A DNA stretch of 64,000 bases from the NCBI RefSeq assembly GCF_041359055.1, contig NZ_JBGJKZ010000003.1:310001-374000 (forward strand). Direction: 5' to 3'. A program made the translations under genes and the position numbers. Under the pieces are notes generated by a model. That model did no database searches, was not told where the DNA came from, and saw only the letters and a list, made by a program, of their open reading frames with translations. This document shows positions 6,934-15,826 of the stretch, in pieces. The stretch is from Paenalcaligenes hominis_A (GTDB lineage Bacteria > Pseudomonadota > Gammaproteobacteria > Burkholderiales > Burkholderiaceae_B). Each line of letters opens with the position of its first letter. The stretch's first letter is position 1.

Positions 6934-8286
6934 GTGAAGATAAAGCATACCGTGTTGTGTTTTGGGATGGCTCTAGCCTTTGGAAATGCATGGGCTCAGC
7001 AGGAGTTCACAGCCACCTTAAAAGGCCATGCAATCTTAAAAGCAGAAGCAAGCATAGCTGCTCCAGCAGATGCCCCGTTGGATTTACAGACCTCAGGTAA
7101 ATACACCACTGGCAAGAAAGTAACCGCACCGGGTACTGTGCCAGGTAAATCAGCAGACAGACCTACAGGCCATCACTTACCTATACAAGGCCAACCCTTA
7201 CAAGGACACTCTGGTATTCAGGTGATGCCTGATGGCAGCATGTGGATAGTGACAGATAATGGATTTGGCAGCAAAGCCAACTCCTCTGATTCCATGTTGT
7301 ATGCCAATCGTTATCGTATCGACTGGGAAAAAGGGGATTATCACCATTTAGAGACAGTTTTTTTAAGTGATCCGGACAACAAGGTACCGTTTCGCATAGT
7401 GCATGAGCTGACTGCTGAACGTTATTTAACAGGTTCTGACTTTGATTTAGAAAGCCTGCAGGTGATTGGTGACAGCTTGTGGTTTGGCGAAGAATTTGGG
7501 CCTTATTTAATCAAGGCAAATAAAGAGGGCCAGGTTCAGGCCGTATTTGAAACCGAGGTTGAGCAAAATGTAGTACGTTCGCCAGATCATTATGCAGTGC
7601 AATCTCCAGGCGCTCCAGGTGCTACCTATACTAACGTTAATGCGAAACGTTCTAAAGGTTTCGAGGGCATGGCGGCTTCCAAAGACGGTGCTTTTTTATA
7701 TCCCATGCTAGAGGGGCCTCTGTGGGATCAGAATGCCAGCGACTGGGAGCAAGAAGGTCAGAGCACGGTATTACGTATTTTAGAGTTTGATGTAGCAAAA
7801 GAGCGTTGGACAGGGCGCTACTGGCTCTATCCGTTGGAAGCAGAGCACCACGCTATTGGCGACTTTAATATGATTGATGAAAATACGGCCTTGGTTATTG
7901 AGCGCGACAATGGCGAAGGAACACCTGATAAAGCCTGTCAACCAAACCAAGACACCACAACGTGTTTTTCACAGTTACCTGAGTTTAAACGTGTTTATAA
8001 AATTGCGTTTACACCTGAGATGGCGGGTGGGGTAGTGCAGAAAGTGGGCTATATTGATTTGTTGGCTATCCAAGACCCGCAGCAATTAGCACGTAAACCA
8101 CTGACAGATGGTGTACTGCAATTTCCTTTTTTCACTATTGAGAATGTCGATGTGGTGGACGCGGAACATATTGTGGTAGGTAACGATAATAACTACCCTT
8201 TTTCCTCCAGTCGCGAACCTAATCAACAAGACGATAATGAATTAGTGTTACTCGAAGTGGCGGATTTCTTAAAAGTCAAACCCTAA
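6934..8286 (+). CDS. Secreted esterase-like activity of phytase family protein
   Basis: A 450-residue exported protein of the phytase-like (esterase-like activity of phytase) beta-propeller family. The first 21 residues form a Sec signal peptide ending in NAWA before QQEF. Family features include the glycine-rich GHSGIQVMPDGSMWIVTDNG near residue 90, the acidic SDFDLESLQ and WFGEEFGPYLI, and GFEGMAASKDG. Members are probably phosphoesterases with a calcium-binding propeller, but the natural substrate is unknown. The GTG start at 6934 has AAAGGA eight bases upstream; another GTG two bases earlier is out of frame. Monocistronic. Confidence 0.82.
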   Translation: MKIKHTVLCFGMALAFGNAWAQQEFTATLKGHAILKAEASIAAPADAPLDLQTSGKYTTGKKVTAPGTVPGKSADRPTGHHLPIQGQPLQGHSGIQVMPDGSMWIVTDNGFGSKANSSDSMLYANRYRIDWEKGDYHHLETVFLSDPDNKVPFRIVHELTAERYLTGSDFDLESLQVIGDSLWFGEEFGPYLIKANKEGQVQAVFETEVEQNVVRSPDHYAVQSPGAPGATYTNVNAKRSKGFEGMAASKDGAFLYPMLEGPLWDQNASDWEQEGQSTVLRILEFDVAKERWTGRYWLYPLEAEHHAIGDFNMIDENTALVIERDNGEGTPDKACQPNQDTTTCFSQLPEFKRVYKIAFTPEMAGGVVQKVGYIDLLAIQDPQQLARKPLTDGVLQFPFFTIENVDVVDAEHIVVGNDNNYPFSSSREPNQQDDNELVLLEVADFLKVKP

Positions 8287-8300
8287 ATAGAGTGAAAGGA

Positions 8301-8337
8301 AGCTAGGTTGGTTGCGCTAGTAGGCAGCCACCTAGCT
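8301..8337. other. Inverted repeat between converging genes
   Basis: AGCTAGGT (8301-8308) is complementary to ACCTAGCT (8330-8337). It sits between two converging genes and could act as a transcript-end hairpin, but there is no clear T-run on either side. Confidence 0.35.
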
Positions 8338-8343
8338 AGAGAT

Positions 8344-8694
8344 TTAGTTGAAGCTATACATGGCTTTATTATCATTGAGCGCTAACAAACCGCGCAGCAT
8401 ACGGTAGAGTAGCCAAATACTATTAGCTATTAAAATAAAAATACCGATAATAAAACTGATAGACAAAACCCCTAACACAGCCCACAGCAGACCAAACCAG
8501 AACGTGCGCATTTGCCAACGAAAATGGGTTTCTAAATAGGTACCGACGACCTCATCACGTTTTAAGTAATTAATAATAATGGCGGCAAGCGCAGTAACAC
8601 CCATAAAAACAGAAAGCAAATACAAAATGTAGATGATCATGGTTAACTGCTTTAGATTGTTATTAGTACGACCAGAGTCAACAATTGGATTCAT
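8344..8694 (-). CDS. DUF4870-like small membrane protein
   Basis: A 116-residue integral membrane protein with three hydrophobic segments (IIYILYLLSVFMGVTALAAI; FWFGLLWAVLGVLSISFIIG; then IFILIANSIWLLYRML) and the conserved centre YLKRDEVVGTYLETHFRWQ, typical of the DUF4870 family of proteobacteria. Function is unknown. The frame is open further upstream, but the ATG at 8692-8694 (protein start MNPIVDSG) fits best, with GGAAA about eight bases before it. It lies downstream of ssrA on the same strand but is separated from it by a terminator. Confidence 0.75.
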   Translation of the reverse strand: MNPIVDSGRTNNNLKQLTMIIYILYLLSVFMGVTALAAIIINYLKRDEVVGTYLETHFRWQMRTFWFGLLWAVLGVLSISFIIGIFILIANSIWLLYRMLRGLLALNDNKAMYSFN

Positions 8695-8807
8695 TTGTAT
8701 TTTTCCATACGATGAATAAAGAGTGAGTGTATCTATAATACCTATAAGTTTGTGCAACTAGCTAAGTAAAATAGACAAAGCCTAAGCGAAAAGCACAAAA
8801 ACAACCC

Positions 8808-8834
8808 AAAAAAAAGCCAACTTTTACAGTTGGC
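8808..8834 (-). terminator. ssrA terminator
   Basis: On the minus strand GCCAACT pairs with AGTTGGC (8834-8828 with 8822-8816), followed by eight Ts. It lies about 34 bases beyond the mature tmRNA 3' end. Confidence 0.85.
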
Positions 8835-8867
8835 GATTTTTTAAGTACTTGATTTTGCTGGAAATCT

Positions 8868-9237
8868 TGGTGGAGCCGGGGGGAATTGAACCCCCGTCCG
8901 CAAGCCGTCCACAGGCAGTTCTACATGTTTAGTCGAATAACTTTATTTTTTAGCCTTGAGCCATGCCATTCGACAGGCCATCTCTTAGCGATCCACGTAG
9001 TTTTAGGTCTGATCCGTGTGGCCCGAACCCGACCGATTCTTTGTAAATGACGTTGCTGCTAGGAACCTAGCCTGGCCCAAAGACAAACCAGTGCAACGAC
9101 TCTAAGACCGGTTTTTAAGCGGCTAGAGCGAAACGCTCATCGTTGGCGTTTATAGTTTTCCAGTGGATTTACGAGCTGACTGGTGCTCGACATGCCCTAC
9201 TCTGTTTCTTGACCCACGTCGAAGCCAGGTCGGCCCC
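8868..9237 (-). ncRNA. ssrA: tmRNA
   Basis: Transfer-messenger RNA that rescues stalled ribosomes and tags the unfinished peptides for proteolysis. Read on the minus strand, the 5' end is GGGGCCGACCTGGCTTCGAC (from 9237) and the 3' end is the T-arm GGGGGTTCAATTCCCCC followed by CGGCTCCACCA (to 8868); the two ends form the seven-pair acceptor stem. The resume codon GCC is at 9147-9145 and the tag reads ANDERFALAA followed by TAA (9147-9115), the typical betaproteobacterial tag. Length is 370 nt. The CCA end is encoded. Confidence 0.98.
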
Positions 9238-9265
9238 AAGTCAATTAACTTTAGAAAGTCTTTTA

Positions 9266-9294
9266 ATTATACGGTATTCAAGATGATTTGTCGA
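9266..9294 (-). promoter_or_regulatory. ssrA promoter
   Basis: On the minus strand TCGACA (9294-9289) and TATAAT (9271-9266) are separated by 17 bases, close to the sigma-70 consensus. The expected transcript start leaves about 20 bases of 5' leader to be removed by RNase P. Confidence 0.8.
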
Positions 9295-9350
9295 AGTGAA
9301 TAGAGTACTATGCGGTGCATTAGCCAATTTTTTAATAAAGGATATGAACT

Positions 9351-10577
9351 ATGACTAGTTCTACTCAACCACGAGGGCTGATGCGTTGGATTACTTCAAC
9401 CAGCCTAGTTAGCCAAATTATTGTAGGTTTACTGGCAGGCGTGGTGATTGCAGCTATAGTGCCTGAGTTTGCGCGTTCGTTGGCCCTGTTGGGTGATATT
9501 TTTGTGAATGCGTTGAAGGCAGTAGCACCCGTATTAGTGTTTGTTTTGGTAATGGCCTCTATTGCAAACCATCGTCATGGTACCCAAAGCAAAATGGGAC
9601 GTGTTATTACTTTATATTTAGTGGGCACATTTTTAGCGGCCGTGTTGGCTGTAATGGCTAGCTTTCTCTTTCCTGTGACTATTCAGTTGCAGCCTTCTGT
9701 AGAGGCGATGAATCCACCTGATAATGTGGTAGAGGTTTTATTTACTCTGGTGCTAAATATTGTTGATAACCCTGTGAATGCGCTAGTAAAGGCAAACTAC
9801 ATGGGGGTGTTAGCGTGGGGTATTGGCCTGGGGATTGCATTGCGCCGTGCGAATGACAGTACCAAAAATCTACTGGCTGATTTTAGTCATGCCGTTTCTG
9901 CGGTGGTGCGTATTGTGATTCGTTTTGCACCATTAGGCATCATGGGTATTGTAGCGGGTACCATTGCAAACACAGGTTTTGGTGTGTTGGCGGATTACGC
10001 ACGTCTACTTAGTCTGCTTATTGGATGTATGGTGATTGTGGCATTGGTAATCAATCCATTCATTGTATGGACGCAAATTCGTCAAAATCCCTACCCCTTA
10101 GTTTTTGCTTGCTTACGCGAAAGCGGTGTAACGGCTTTCTTTACACGTAGCTCGGCGGCTAATATTCCCGTTAATATGGCTTTGGCTAAAAAACTAAATG
10201 TGAATGAGGACATTTATTCGGTTTCCATCCCTTTAGGTGCCACCATTAATATGGGCGGCGCTGCCGTTACCATCACGGTATTAACTTTAGCTGCTGTACA
10301 TACTTTAGGCATCTCTATAGATTTTGGTAGCGCGCTGTTATTAAGTATAGTTGCAGCTATTGCAGCATGTGGTGCATCAGGGGTGGCAGGTGGTTCGTTA
10401 TTACTTATTCCTCTAGCCGCCAGTTTGTTTGGCATGCCCAATGACGTTGCTATGCAAATTGTAGGGGTGGGTTTTGTGATTGGTGTGGTGCAAGACTCTG
10501 CGGAAACAGCATTGAACTCATCTACGGATGTCTTGTTTACTGCAGCAGCCTCTATTCATCACGATAAGCATTCGTAA
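9351..10577 (+). CDS. sstT: Serine/threonine:Na+ symporter SstT
   Basis: Inner-membrane sodium-coupled serine/threonine importer of the dicarboxylate/amino acid:cation symporter (DAACS) family, 408 residues, the usual SstT length. Recognisable parts are SQIIVGLLAGVVIAAIVPE near the N-terminus, the re-entrant loop serine-rich segment FFTRSSAANIPVNMALAKKL near residue 265, and IPLGATINMGGAA with the NMxGA-type cation motif near residue 295. About nine hydrophobic segments. Single gene followed by a terminator. Confidence 0.92.
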   Translation: MTSSTQPRGLMRWITSTSLVSQIIVGLLAGVVIAAIVPEFARSLALLGDIFVNALKAVAPVLVFVLVMASIANHRHGTQSKMGRVITLYLVGTFLAAVLAVMASFLFPVTIQLQPSVEAMNPPDNVVEVLFTLVLNIVDNPVNALVKANYMGVLAWGIGLGIALRRANDSTKNLLADFSHAVSAVVRIVIRFAPLGIMGIVAGTIANTGFGVLADYARLLSLLIGCMVIVALVINPFIVWTQIRQNPYPLVFACLRESGVTAFFTRSSAANIPVNMALAKKLNVNEDIYSVSIPLGATINMGGAAVTITVLTLAAVHTLGISIDFGSALLLSIVAAIAACGASGVAGGSLLLIPLAASLFGMPNDVAMQIVGVGFVIGVVQDSAETALNSSTDVLFTAAASIHHDKHS

Positions 10578-10590
10578 TGAATAATGATGT

Positions 10591-10622
10591 AAAAAAAGCT
10601 AAGTGTGAACTTAGCTTTTTTT
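10591..10622. terminator. Bidirectional terminator between sstT and gph
   Basis: AAAAAAGCTAAGT pairs with ACTTAGCTTTTTT around GTGA. It can work in both directions, with A- and T-runs flanking the stem. A near-copy of this stem follows the fixH-like gene at 60613-60646. Confidence 0.88.
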
Positions 10623-10631
10623 ATGCTTTGG

Positions 10632-11300
10632 CTATTTTTGTGCCCACTCAAGTACGCAGGGCAGTATTTCGCTAGCATGCTGGCTGACGTAATCAGCTTG
10701 CCAAGAGGCAATGGCTGGGTCAAAGTCACAATAACCATAAGCAGCCACAAGGGTAGCCATACCTGCGGCTTTGCCGGCCACAATATCCCGTTCGTCGTCA
10801 CCCACATAAATGCAGTTTTCAGGGCTAATGCCTGTTAATTCACAAGCTAAAAGCAGCGGGGCGGGGTGCGGTTTAATGTGAGGCGTAGAGTCGCCCCCCA
10901 CTAAGACTTTGCTAGTTTGGCTAAGACCAAAATGATCCATGATAGGTTGGGTTAAATGCACAACCTTATTTGTCACTACCCCCCATGCCAAGCCAAGCTC
11001 ATTAAGCTGCTCAACTAATGTTTCAATGCCATCAAAAGGGCGGCTTAATACAGTTGAGTTCGCCGCATAGTGCGCTAGAAAAGTGTCTTTTTCTGTTTCG
11101 TAATCGGGGTGATCTGTTTCGAGTTGCAAAGAAGCCTGTAACAAGCCGCGTGCCCCTTTGGAAGCATAAGGGCGTAGATACGAGAGGGGCAGCGGTTCCA
11201 GATTTTTTAGCTTACGCAAATGGTTAGCGCTAGCGGCTAGGTCGGGTGCTGAGTCTACAAGCGTGCCATCAAAATCGAACAAAACCAATTTGTTAAGCAT
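10632..11300 (-). CDS. gph: Phosphoglycolate phosphatase
   Basis: HAD-superfamily phosphatase (222 residues) that dephosphorylates 2-phosphoglycolate, as formed during repair of oxidised DNA ends. HAD motif I is LFDFDGTLVDS at residues 7-17 (Asp nucleophile DFD), motif II is the Thr in VVTNK near residue 109, and motifs III/IV are K-P-H-P-A-P and YVGDDERDI near 160-180. Its start codon abuts the ubiG stop with no spacer, the usual ubiG-gph pair of betaproteobacteria. Other HAD phosphatases of this class are a lesser possibility. Confidence 0.88.
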   Translation of the reverse strand: MLNKLVLFDFDGTLVDSAPDLAASANHLRKLKNLEPLPLSYLRPYASKGARGLLQASLQLETDHPDYETEKDTFLAHYAANSTVLSRPFDGIETLVEQLNELGLAWGVVTNKVVHLTQPIMDHFGLSQTSKVLVGGDSTPHIKPHPAPLLLACELTGISPENCIYVGDDERDIVAGKAAGMATLVAAYGYCDFDPAIASWQADYVSQHASEILPCVLEWAQK

Positions 11301-12014
11301 CTAAGCGTCCTTTTGTGTTGCGATCAAGTAATTAACAGAGCTGTCATTGCTAAGGGTGTAATGTTTGGTAATGGGGTTGTACTCAAGCCCTTTAATCTGA
11401 ACGGGATTTAATTGAGCTTGGCGGGCACTACGGATTAATTCGCTAGGTTTGATGAAGCTTTCGTAGCGATGCGTGCCTTTGGGAACAAGATTAAGCGCGT
11501 ATTCAGCCCCCACAATAGCAAATAAAAATGATTTTGGATTGCGGTTTAGGGTAGAGAAAAATACCCAGCCCCCTGGTTTTACTAGTCTGGCGCAGGCATG
11601 AATAATAGAGGCCGGATCAGGCACATGCTCTAGCATTTCCATGCAAGTGACTACATCAAAGGAAGCAGGCTGGTCGCTGGCGAGAGCTTCTGCGCTGATG
11701 TGTTGATAGTCGACGGCAATACCACTTTCTAAACTATGCAATCTAGCTATTTTTAATGAGCGCTGGGCTAGATCAATACCCGTGACTTGAGCCCCTTGGG
11801 CCGCCATTGATTCGGCTAAGATACCACCGCCACAGCCCACATCGAGCACTTTTTTGTTTTGTAGCGTGCCCACGGTGTCTTGAATCCAACCTAATCGTAG
11901 CGGGTTGATTTCATGTAAGGGCTTGAATTCGCTAGTGGGGTCCCACCACTTAGAGGCGAGAGCACTGAATTTTTCAATTTCAGCAGGATCAACGTTAACG
12001 GTAGACATATGCAT
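11301..12014 (-). CDS. ubiG: Ubiquinone biosynthesis O-methyltransferase UbiG
   Basis: AdoMet-dependent O-methyltransferase (237 residues) that carries out both O-methylations of ubiquinone synthesis. It has EIEKFSALASKWWDP near the N-terminus, the AdoMet-binding motif VLDVGCGGGILAES at about 59-72, TGIDLA, and MEMLEHVPDP. Two in-frame ATGs are possible (12014 and 12008); AGG five bases before the first and eleven before the second does not decide between them. The T-run of the ompA terminator ends only seven bases before the first ATG, so ubiG has almost no leader of its own and may depend on read-through from ompA. Confidence 0.92.
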   Translation of the reverse strand: MHMSTVNVDPAEIEKFSALASKWWDPTSEFKPLHEINPLRLGWIQDTVGTLQNKKVLDVGCGGGILAESMAAQGAQVTGIDLAQRSLKIARLHSLESGIAVDYQHISAEALASDQPASFDVVTCMEMLEHVPDPASIIHACARLVKPGGWVFFSTLNRNPKSFLFAIVGAEYALNLVPKGTHRYESFIKPSELIRSARQAQLNPVQIKGLEYNPITKHYTLSNDSSVNYLIATQKDA

Positions 12015-12021
12015 TAGACCT

Positions 12022-12055
12022 AAAAAAATAAAGGCTCCTGTAACAGGAGCCTTTA
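12022..12055 (-). terminator. ompA terminator abutting ubiG
   Basis: On the minus strand TAAAGGCTCCTG (12055-12044) pairs with CAGGAGCCTTTA (12040-12029) around a TAA loop, followed by seven Ts (12028-12022). Confidence 0.88.
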
Positions 12056-12102
12056 TTGTATCGCTTTACGCTGAATCAGTAAGCTTTGAATAAATCAAAG
12101 GA

Positions 12103-12702
12103 TTACTGTTTGCGTGAACCCACGATTTCGATTTCTACGCGACGGTTTTGTGCGCGACCTTCACGGGTTGCGTTAGTAGCGATAGGATCTAACTCACCTT
12201 TACCTTCGGTGTAGATGCGGTCGGCAGCAATACCTTTAGATACGAGGTATTCTTTAACAGAGTTTGCACGACGCTCAGATAGCTTTTGGTTGTAAGCTTC
12301 TGGACCGGTGGAGTCGGTGTGACCCACAGCAATTAGTGTTTCTAGCTCTAGACTGGAAGCTTGGTCAGCAACCTGGTCTAAAACTTGACGGCCTTCAGGC
12401 TTCAGTGTGGCTTTGTCGAAGTCAAAGAAGGTGTCAGCGTTGAGAACAACTTTGGTGCTAGTAGGAGCGACTACAGGAGCTTCTGGAGCTTGAGCTACAG
12501 GAACGCCATCACAACCAGCGATGCCTGTGGCAGGTGTCCAGAAGTTATTACGCCAGCACAATTCGTTTGTGCCGTTTTTCCATACTTCGCCAAAGCTACT
12601 TTGCCAGTTGTTTACTTCGCCACTAGTTTGAGCTGACACAGCACCAGTGGCTGTGGCTGCCGCAAAGGCGAGTGCAAGTGCGATTTTGGAGGGTTTATTC
12701 AT
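12103..12702 (-). CDS. ompA: OmpA family outer membrane protein
   Basis: A 199-residue exported protein with a Sec signal peptide (cleavage after VSA before QTSGEV) and a C-terminal OmpA-like peptidoglycan-binding domain at about 85-195 (TFFDFDKATLKPEGR, AVGHTDSTGPEAYNQKLSERRA, GKGELDPIATNATREGRAQN with the diaminopimelate-binding Asp and Arg). The N-terminal part is short (around NNWQSSFGEVWKNGTNELCW) and has no full eight-strand barrel; this compact form is the usual OmpA of Bordetella relatives. Two cysteines before the proline/alanine-rich hinge may pair. AGGAGA precedes the ATG. It anchors the outer membrane to the cell wall and is likely abundant, given its good promoter. Confidence 0.9.
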   Translation of the reverse strand: MNKPSKIALALAFAAATATGAVSAQTSGEVNNWQSSFGEVWKNGTNELCWRNNFWTPATGIAGCDGVPVAQAPEAPVVAPTSTKVVLNADTFFDFDKATLKPEGRQVLDQVADQASSLELETLIAVGHTDSTGPEAYNQKLSERRANSVKEYLVSKGIAADRIYTEGKGELDPIATNATREGRAQNRRVEIEIVGSRKQ

Positions 12703-13135
12703 GTTTCTCCTCGTTTGAGCTGATGCTGTTAAGTGACCGCAGCGAACCCCTGCCGCTTAACTAAGATTATCGTTGATCAGAGCCTAGTCGGCAACGCTTA
12801 GATTTTCATCAAAACGCGACGCTGGGTTTCTGTGCGTGTTAGCCAGAATGTTAAGACATTTCTGTCCAATGCGCTAAGAGCAGAGGCGATTTATCGTGCA
12901 GATCGACCGAATAGAGGCCGATAAATGGCATTATTGTTGGTTTTAGGCAACAAGGCAAGCACTGCTTCTCATCAGACCACGTATTCAATTTTTTTGGTGT
13001 TTTTTGTCTACACCAATCCATTTTTAATGCGGATGCTGGGCATAGTACAATGATAGCTTGGGGTGATGGTAGAATTTCCTATTCGCCCTTCTACGGTTTG
13101 CATCTTGCTTAACTCATCTAAAAAGACAATTTAAT
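12703..13135. other. Divergent ompA-gyrA spacer of 433 bases
   Basis: Holds the ompA promoter on the minus strand and presumably the gyrA promoter. A TACAAT hexamer at 13046-13051 could be the gyrA -10 element, but a -35 match is poor. TTGGTG and CACCAA flank a T-rich loop near 12992-13016. No gene was seen. Confidence 0.45.
12766..12794 (-). promoter_or_regulatory. ompA promoter
   Basis: On the minus strand TTGCCG (12794-12789) and GATAAT (12771-12766) are 17 bases apart. The leader that follows can form an imperfect stem around AAGCGGCAG and CTGCGGTCACTT, which may stabilise the mRNA as in enteric ompA leaders (inference). Confidence 0.6.
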
Positions 13136-15802
13136 ATGGATTCCTTTGCTAAGGAGACCCTTCCAATTTCTCTGGAAGAGGAAATGCGTCGCAGTTATTT
13201 AGATTACGCCATGAGTGTAATCGTGGGGCGTGCCTTACCTGATGTGCGTGATGGCTTAAAGCCCGTACATCGCCGCGTTTTGTTCGCGATGCACGAGCTC
13301 AATAATGACTGGAATCGCGCCTACAAGAAATCTGCGCGTATTGTTGGTGACGTAATTGGTAAATACCACCCACACGGTGACTCTGCTGTTTATGACACTA
13401 TTGTGCGTTTGGCCCAAGACTTCTCCATGCGTTATATGTTGGTCGATGGACAAGGTAACTTTGGGTCCATTGATGGTGACAGTGCTGCCGCCATGCGATA
13501 TACCGAAGTGCGCTTGGCAAAAATCTCCCATGAAATGCTGGCAGATATTGACCAAGAAACAGTCGATTTTGTGCCTAACTATGATGGCAGCGAACTAGAG
13601 CCGGCTATTTTGCCTTCTCGTTTACCTAACTTATTAGTCAACGGTAGTTCGGGTATTGCGGTGGGTATGGCTACAAATATCCCTCCTCACAATCTCTCCG
13701 AGGTAGTAGACGGCTGTTTATATTGTTTGCGCAATCCCGATTGCACGGTTGATGATCTCTTCGAATTCATTCCGGCACCTGATTTCCCTACTGGTGGCAT
13801 TATTTATGGCATGTCTGGTGTACGCGAAGGCTACCGCACCGGTCGCGGTCGCGTCATCATGCGTGCTAAGGCTCACTTCGAAGACATGGAGCGAGGCTCT
13901 CGTCAGGCCATTGTGATCGACGCACTGCCTTATCAGGTCAATAAAAAATCCCTACAAGAACGCATTGCTGACTTAGTCAACGAAAAGAAAATCGAAGGTA
14001 TCTCCGATATTCGTGATGAGTCAGATAAAGACGGTATGCGCTTGGTTATTGAACTAAAGCGCGGAGAGGTTCCCGAGGTCATTCTCAATAACCTCTATAA
14101 AAACACTCAGCTCCAAGAAACGTTTGGTATGAATATCGTGGCTTTGGTAGATGGCCAACCACGTTTATTGAACCTAAAGCAGTTGGTGGAGTATTTCTTA
14201 TTCCATCGTCGTGAAGTCGTAACACGACGCACTGTATTCCAGTTACGCAAAGCGCGTGAGCGGGGTCATGTGCTTGAGGGTTTAGCCGTAGCTTTAGCGA
14301 ATATTGATGAATTCATCCGCATTATTCGTGCCGCGCCTACGCCTCCTGATGCACGTCGCGAACTATTGTCGCGTAGTTGGGATGCGCAAATTGTGCGCGA
14401 CATGTTGGCTCGCGCTGATGATAGTGCGATTCCAGGGGGGCGCTTAGCTTATCGTCCAGACAACCTCGAGGCTCAGTTCGGTTTACAAGCGGACGGTATG
14501 TACCGCCTTAGCGAAACTCAGGCTCAAGAAATCCTAAATATGCGCTTACAGCGTTTAACGGGCCTAGAGCAAGACAAGATTGTGGGCGAGTACAAAGAGG
14601 TCATGGATCGCATTGCTGATCTATTAGATATCTTGGCGCGTCCCGAGCGTGTAACGCAGATTATTTCAGATGAGCTTATTGCTCTCAAAGACGAGTTCTC
14701 TTCAGAAAAAGACGTACGTCGCTCTGAAATCGAATTCAACGCCACCGAACTAGACACCGAAGACTTAATTACCCCCATGGATATGGTGGTTACTTTGTCA
14801 CACGAGGGCTATATCAAGAGCCAACCGTTGTCAGAATACCGTGCGCAGCGCCGTGGCGGCCGAGGTAAACAAGCAACCACCATGAAAGAGGACGATTGGA
14901 TCGATAACCTCTTTATTGCGAATACACACGATTATCTCTTGTGTTTCTCGGATCGAGGCCGTGTGTATTGGCTCAAGGTATGGGAAGTACCCCAAGGTTC
15001 TCGTAACTCCCGTGGTCGTCCTATTGTGAATATGTTCCCGCTAGAACAAGGCGAAAAAATCACAGTTGTGCTGGCCGTGAAAGAGTTTAGTGATGACCGG
15101 TTTGTTTTTATGGCTACCTCTCAAGGTACGGTCAAAAAAACCCAGTTGTCGCATTTTGCCAATCCGCGCAAAGCCGGCATTATTGCCGTAGGCTTAGACG
15201 AGGGCGATTACTTAATTGGGGCGCAGATCACGGCTGGCGATCATGATGTCATGCTGTTTTCTGATGCAGGTAAAGCTGTGCGTTTCTGCGAAACGGATGT
15301 GCGCCCAATGGGCCGTACTGCTCGTGGTGTGCGTGGTATGAACCTAGACGAAGGCCAAAATGTCATTTCATTACTGGTTGCCGAAGACGAGTCTCAGTCT
15401 GTACTGACTGCTACCGAAAACGGCTTTGGTAAGCGTACTTCTATTTCTGAATACACGCGTCATGGGCGCGGTACAAAGGGTATGATTGCTATCCAAACCT
15501 CAGATCGAAATGGTTGCTTAGTGGGTGCTGTGCTTGTACGCGAAAGCGACGAAATCATGTTGATTACCAATGCAGGTGTGTTGGTGCGCACTCGCGTTGA
15601 CGAGATCCGCGAAATGGGCCGGGCTACCCAAGGTGTGACCTTAATTAACGTGGATGAAAGCAGCAAGCTCTCTGGTGTGTACCGTGTGGTAGAAAGTGAT
15701 GTGGATGTAGATATCGATGTGGACGAGGAAGACCTCGAAAACGAGGATACCAAGCACCCGCCAGTCGATCCAGAGACCCATGACTCCCAAACAGAAGAGT
15801 AA
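13136..15802 (+). CDS. gyrA: DNA gyrase subunit A
   Basis: Type II topoisomerase breakage-reunion subunit (888 residues), which with GyrB introduces negative supercoils. Active-site Tyr122 lies in AAAMRYTE, and the quinolone-resistance region HPHGDSAVYDTIV carries Ser83 and Asp87 in E. coli numbering, the susceptible-type residues. The C-terminal beta-pinwheel contains the GyrA box QRRGGRGK near residue 572, and the protein ends in a long acidic tail. It heads the run gyrA-serC-pheA-tyrA-aroA-cmk-rpsA; serC follows after 24 bases. Confidence 0.98.
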   Translation: MDSFAKETLPISLEEEMRRSYLDYAMSVIVGRALPDVRDGLKPVHRRVLFAMHELNNDWNRAYKKSARIVGDVIGKYHPHGDSAVYDTIVRLAQDFSMRYMLVDGQGNFGSIDGDSAAAMRYTEVRLAKISHEMLADIDQETVDFVPNYDGSELEPAILPSRLPNLLVNGSSGIAVGMATNIPPHNLSEVVDGCLYCLRNPDCTVDDLFEFIPAPDFPTGGIIYGMSGVREGYRTGRGRVIMRAKAHFEDMERGSRQAIVIDALPYQVNKKSLQERIADLVNEKKIEGISDIRDESDKDGMRLVIELKRGEVPEVILNNLYKNTQLQETFGMNIVALVDGQPRLLNLKQLVEYFLFHRREVVTRRTVFQLRKARERGHVLEGLAVALANIDEFIRIIRAAPTPPDARRELLSRSWDAQIVRDMLARADDSAIPGGRLAYRPDNLEAQFGLQADGMYRLSETQAQEILNMRLQRLTGLEQDKIVGEYKEVMDRIADLLDILARPERVTQIISDELIALKDEFSSEKDVRRSEIEFNATELDTEDLITPMDMVVTLSHEGYIKSQPLSEYRAQRRGGRGKQATTMKEDDWIDNLFIANTHDYLLCFSDRGRVYWLKVWEVPQGSRNSRGRPIVNMFPLEQGEKITVVLAVKEFSDDRFVFMATSQGTVKKTQLSHFANPRKAGIIAVGLDEGDYLIGAQITAGDHDVMLFSDAGKAVRFCETDVRPMGRTARGVRGMNLDEGQNVISLLVAEDESQSVLTATENGFGKRTSISEYTRHGRGTKGMIAIQTSDRNGCLVGAVLVRESDEIMLITNAGVLVRTRVDEIREMGRATQGVTLINVDESSKLSGVYRVVESDVDVDIDVDEEDLENEDTKHPPVDPETHDSQTEE

Positions 15803-15826
15803 TTATTGTAATTAGGAAATAAAACT

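Noticed and set aside
13046..13051. gyrA promoter with TACAAT -10
   Set aside because: No acceptable -35 element at 16-18 bases; left as a remark in the spacer entry.
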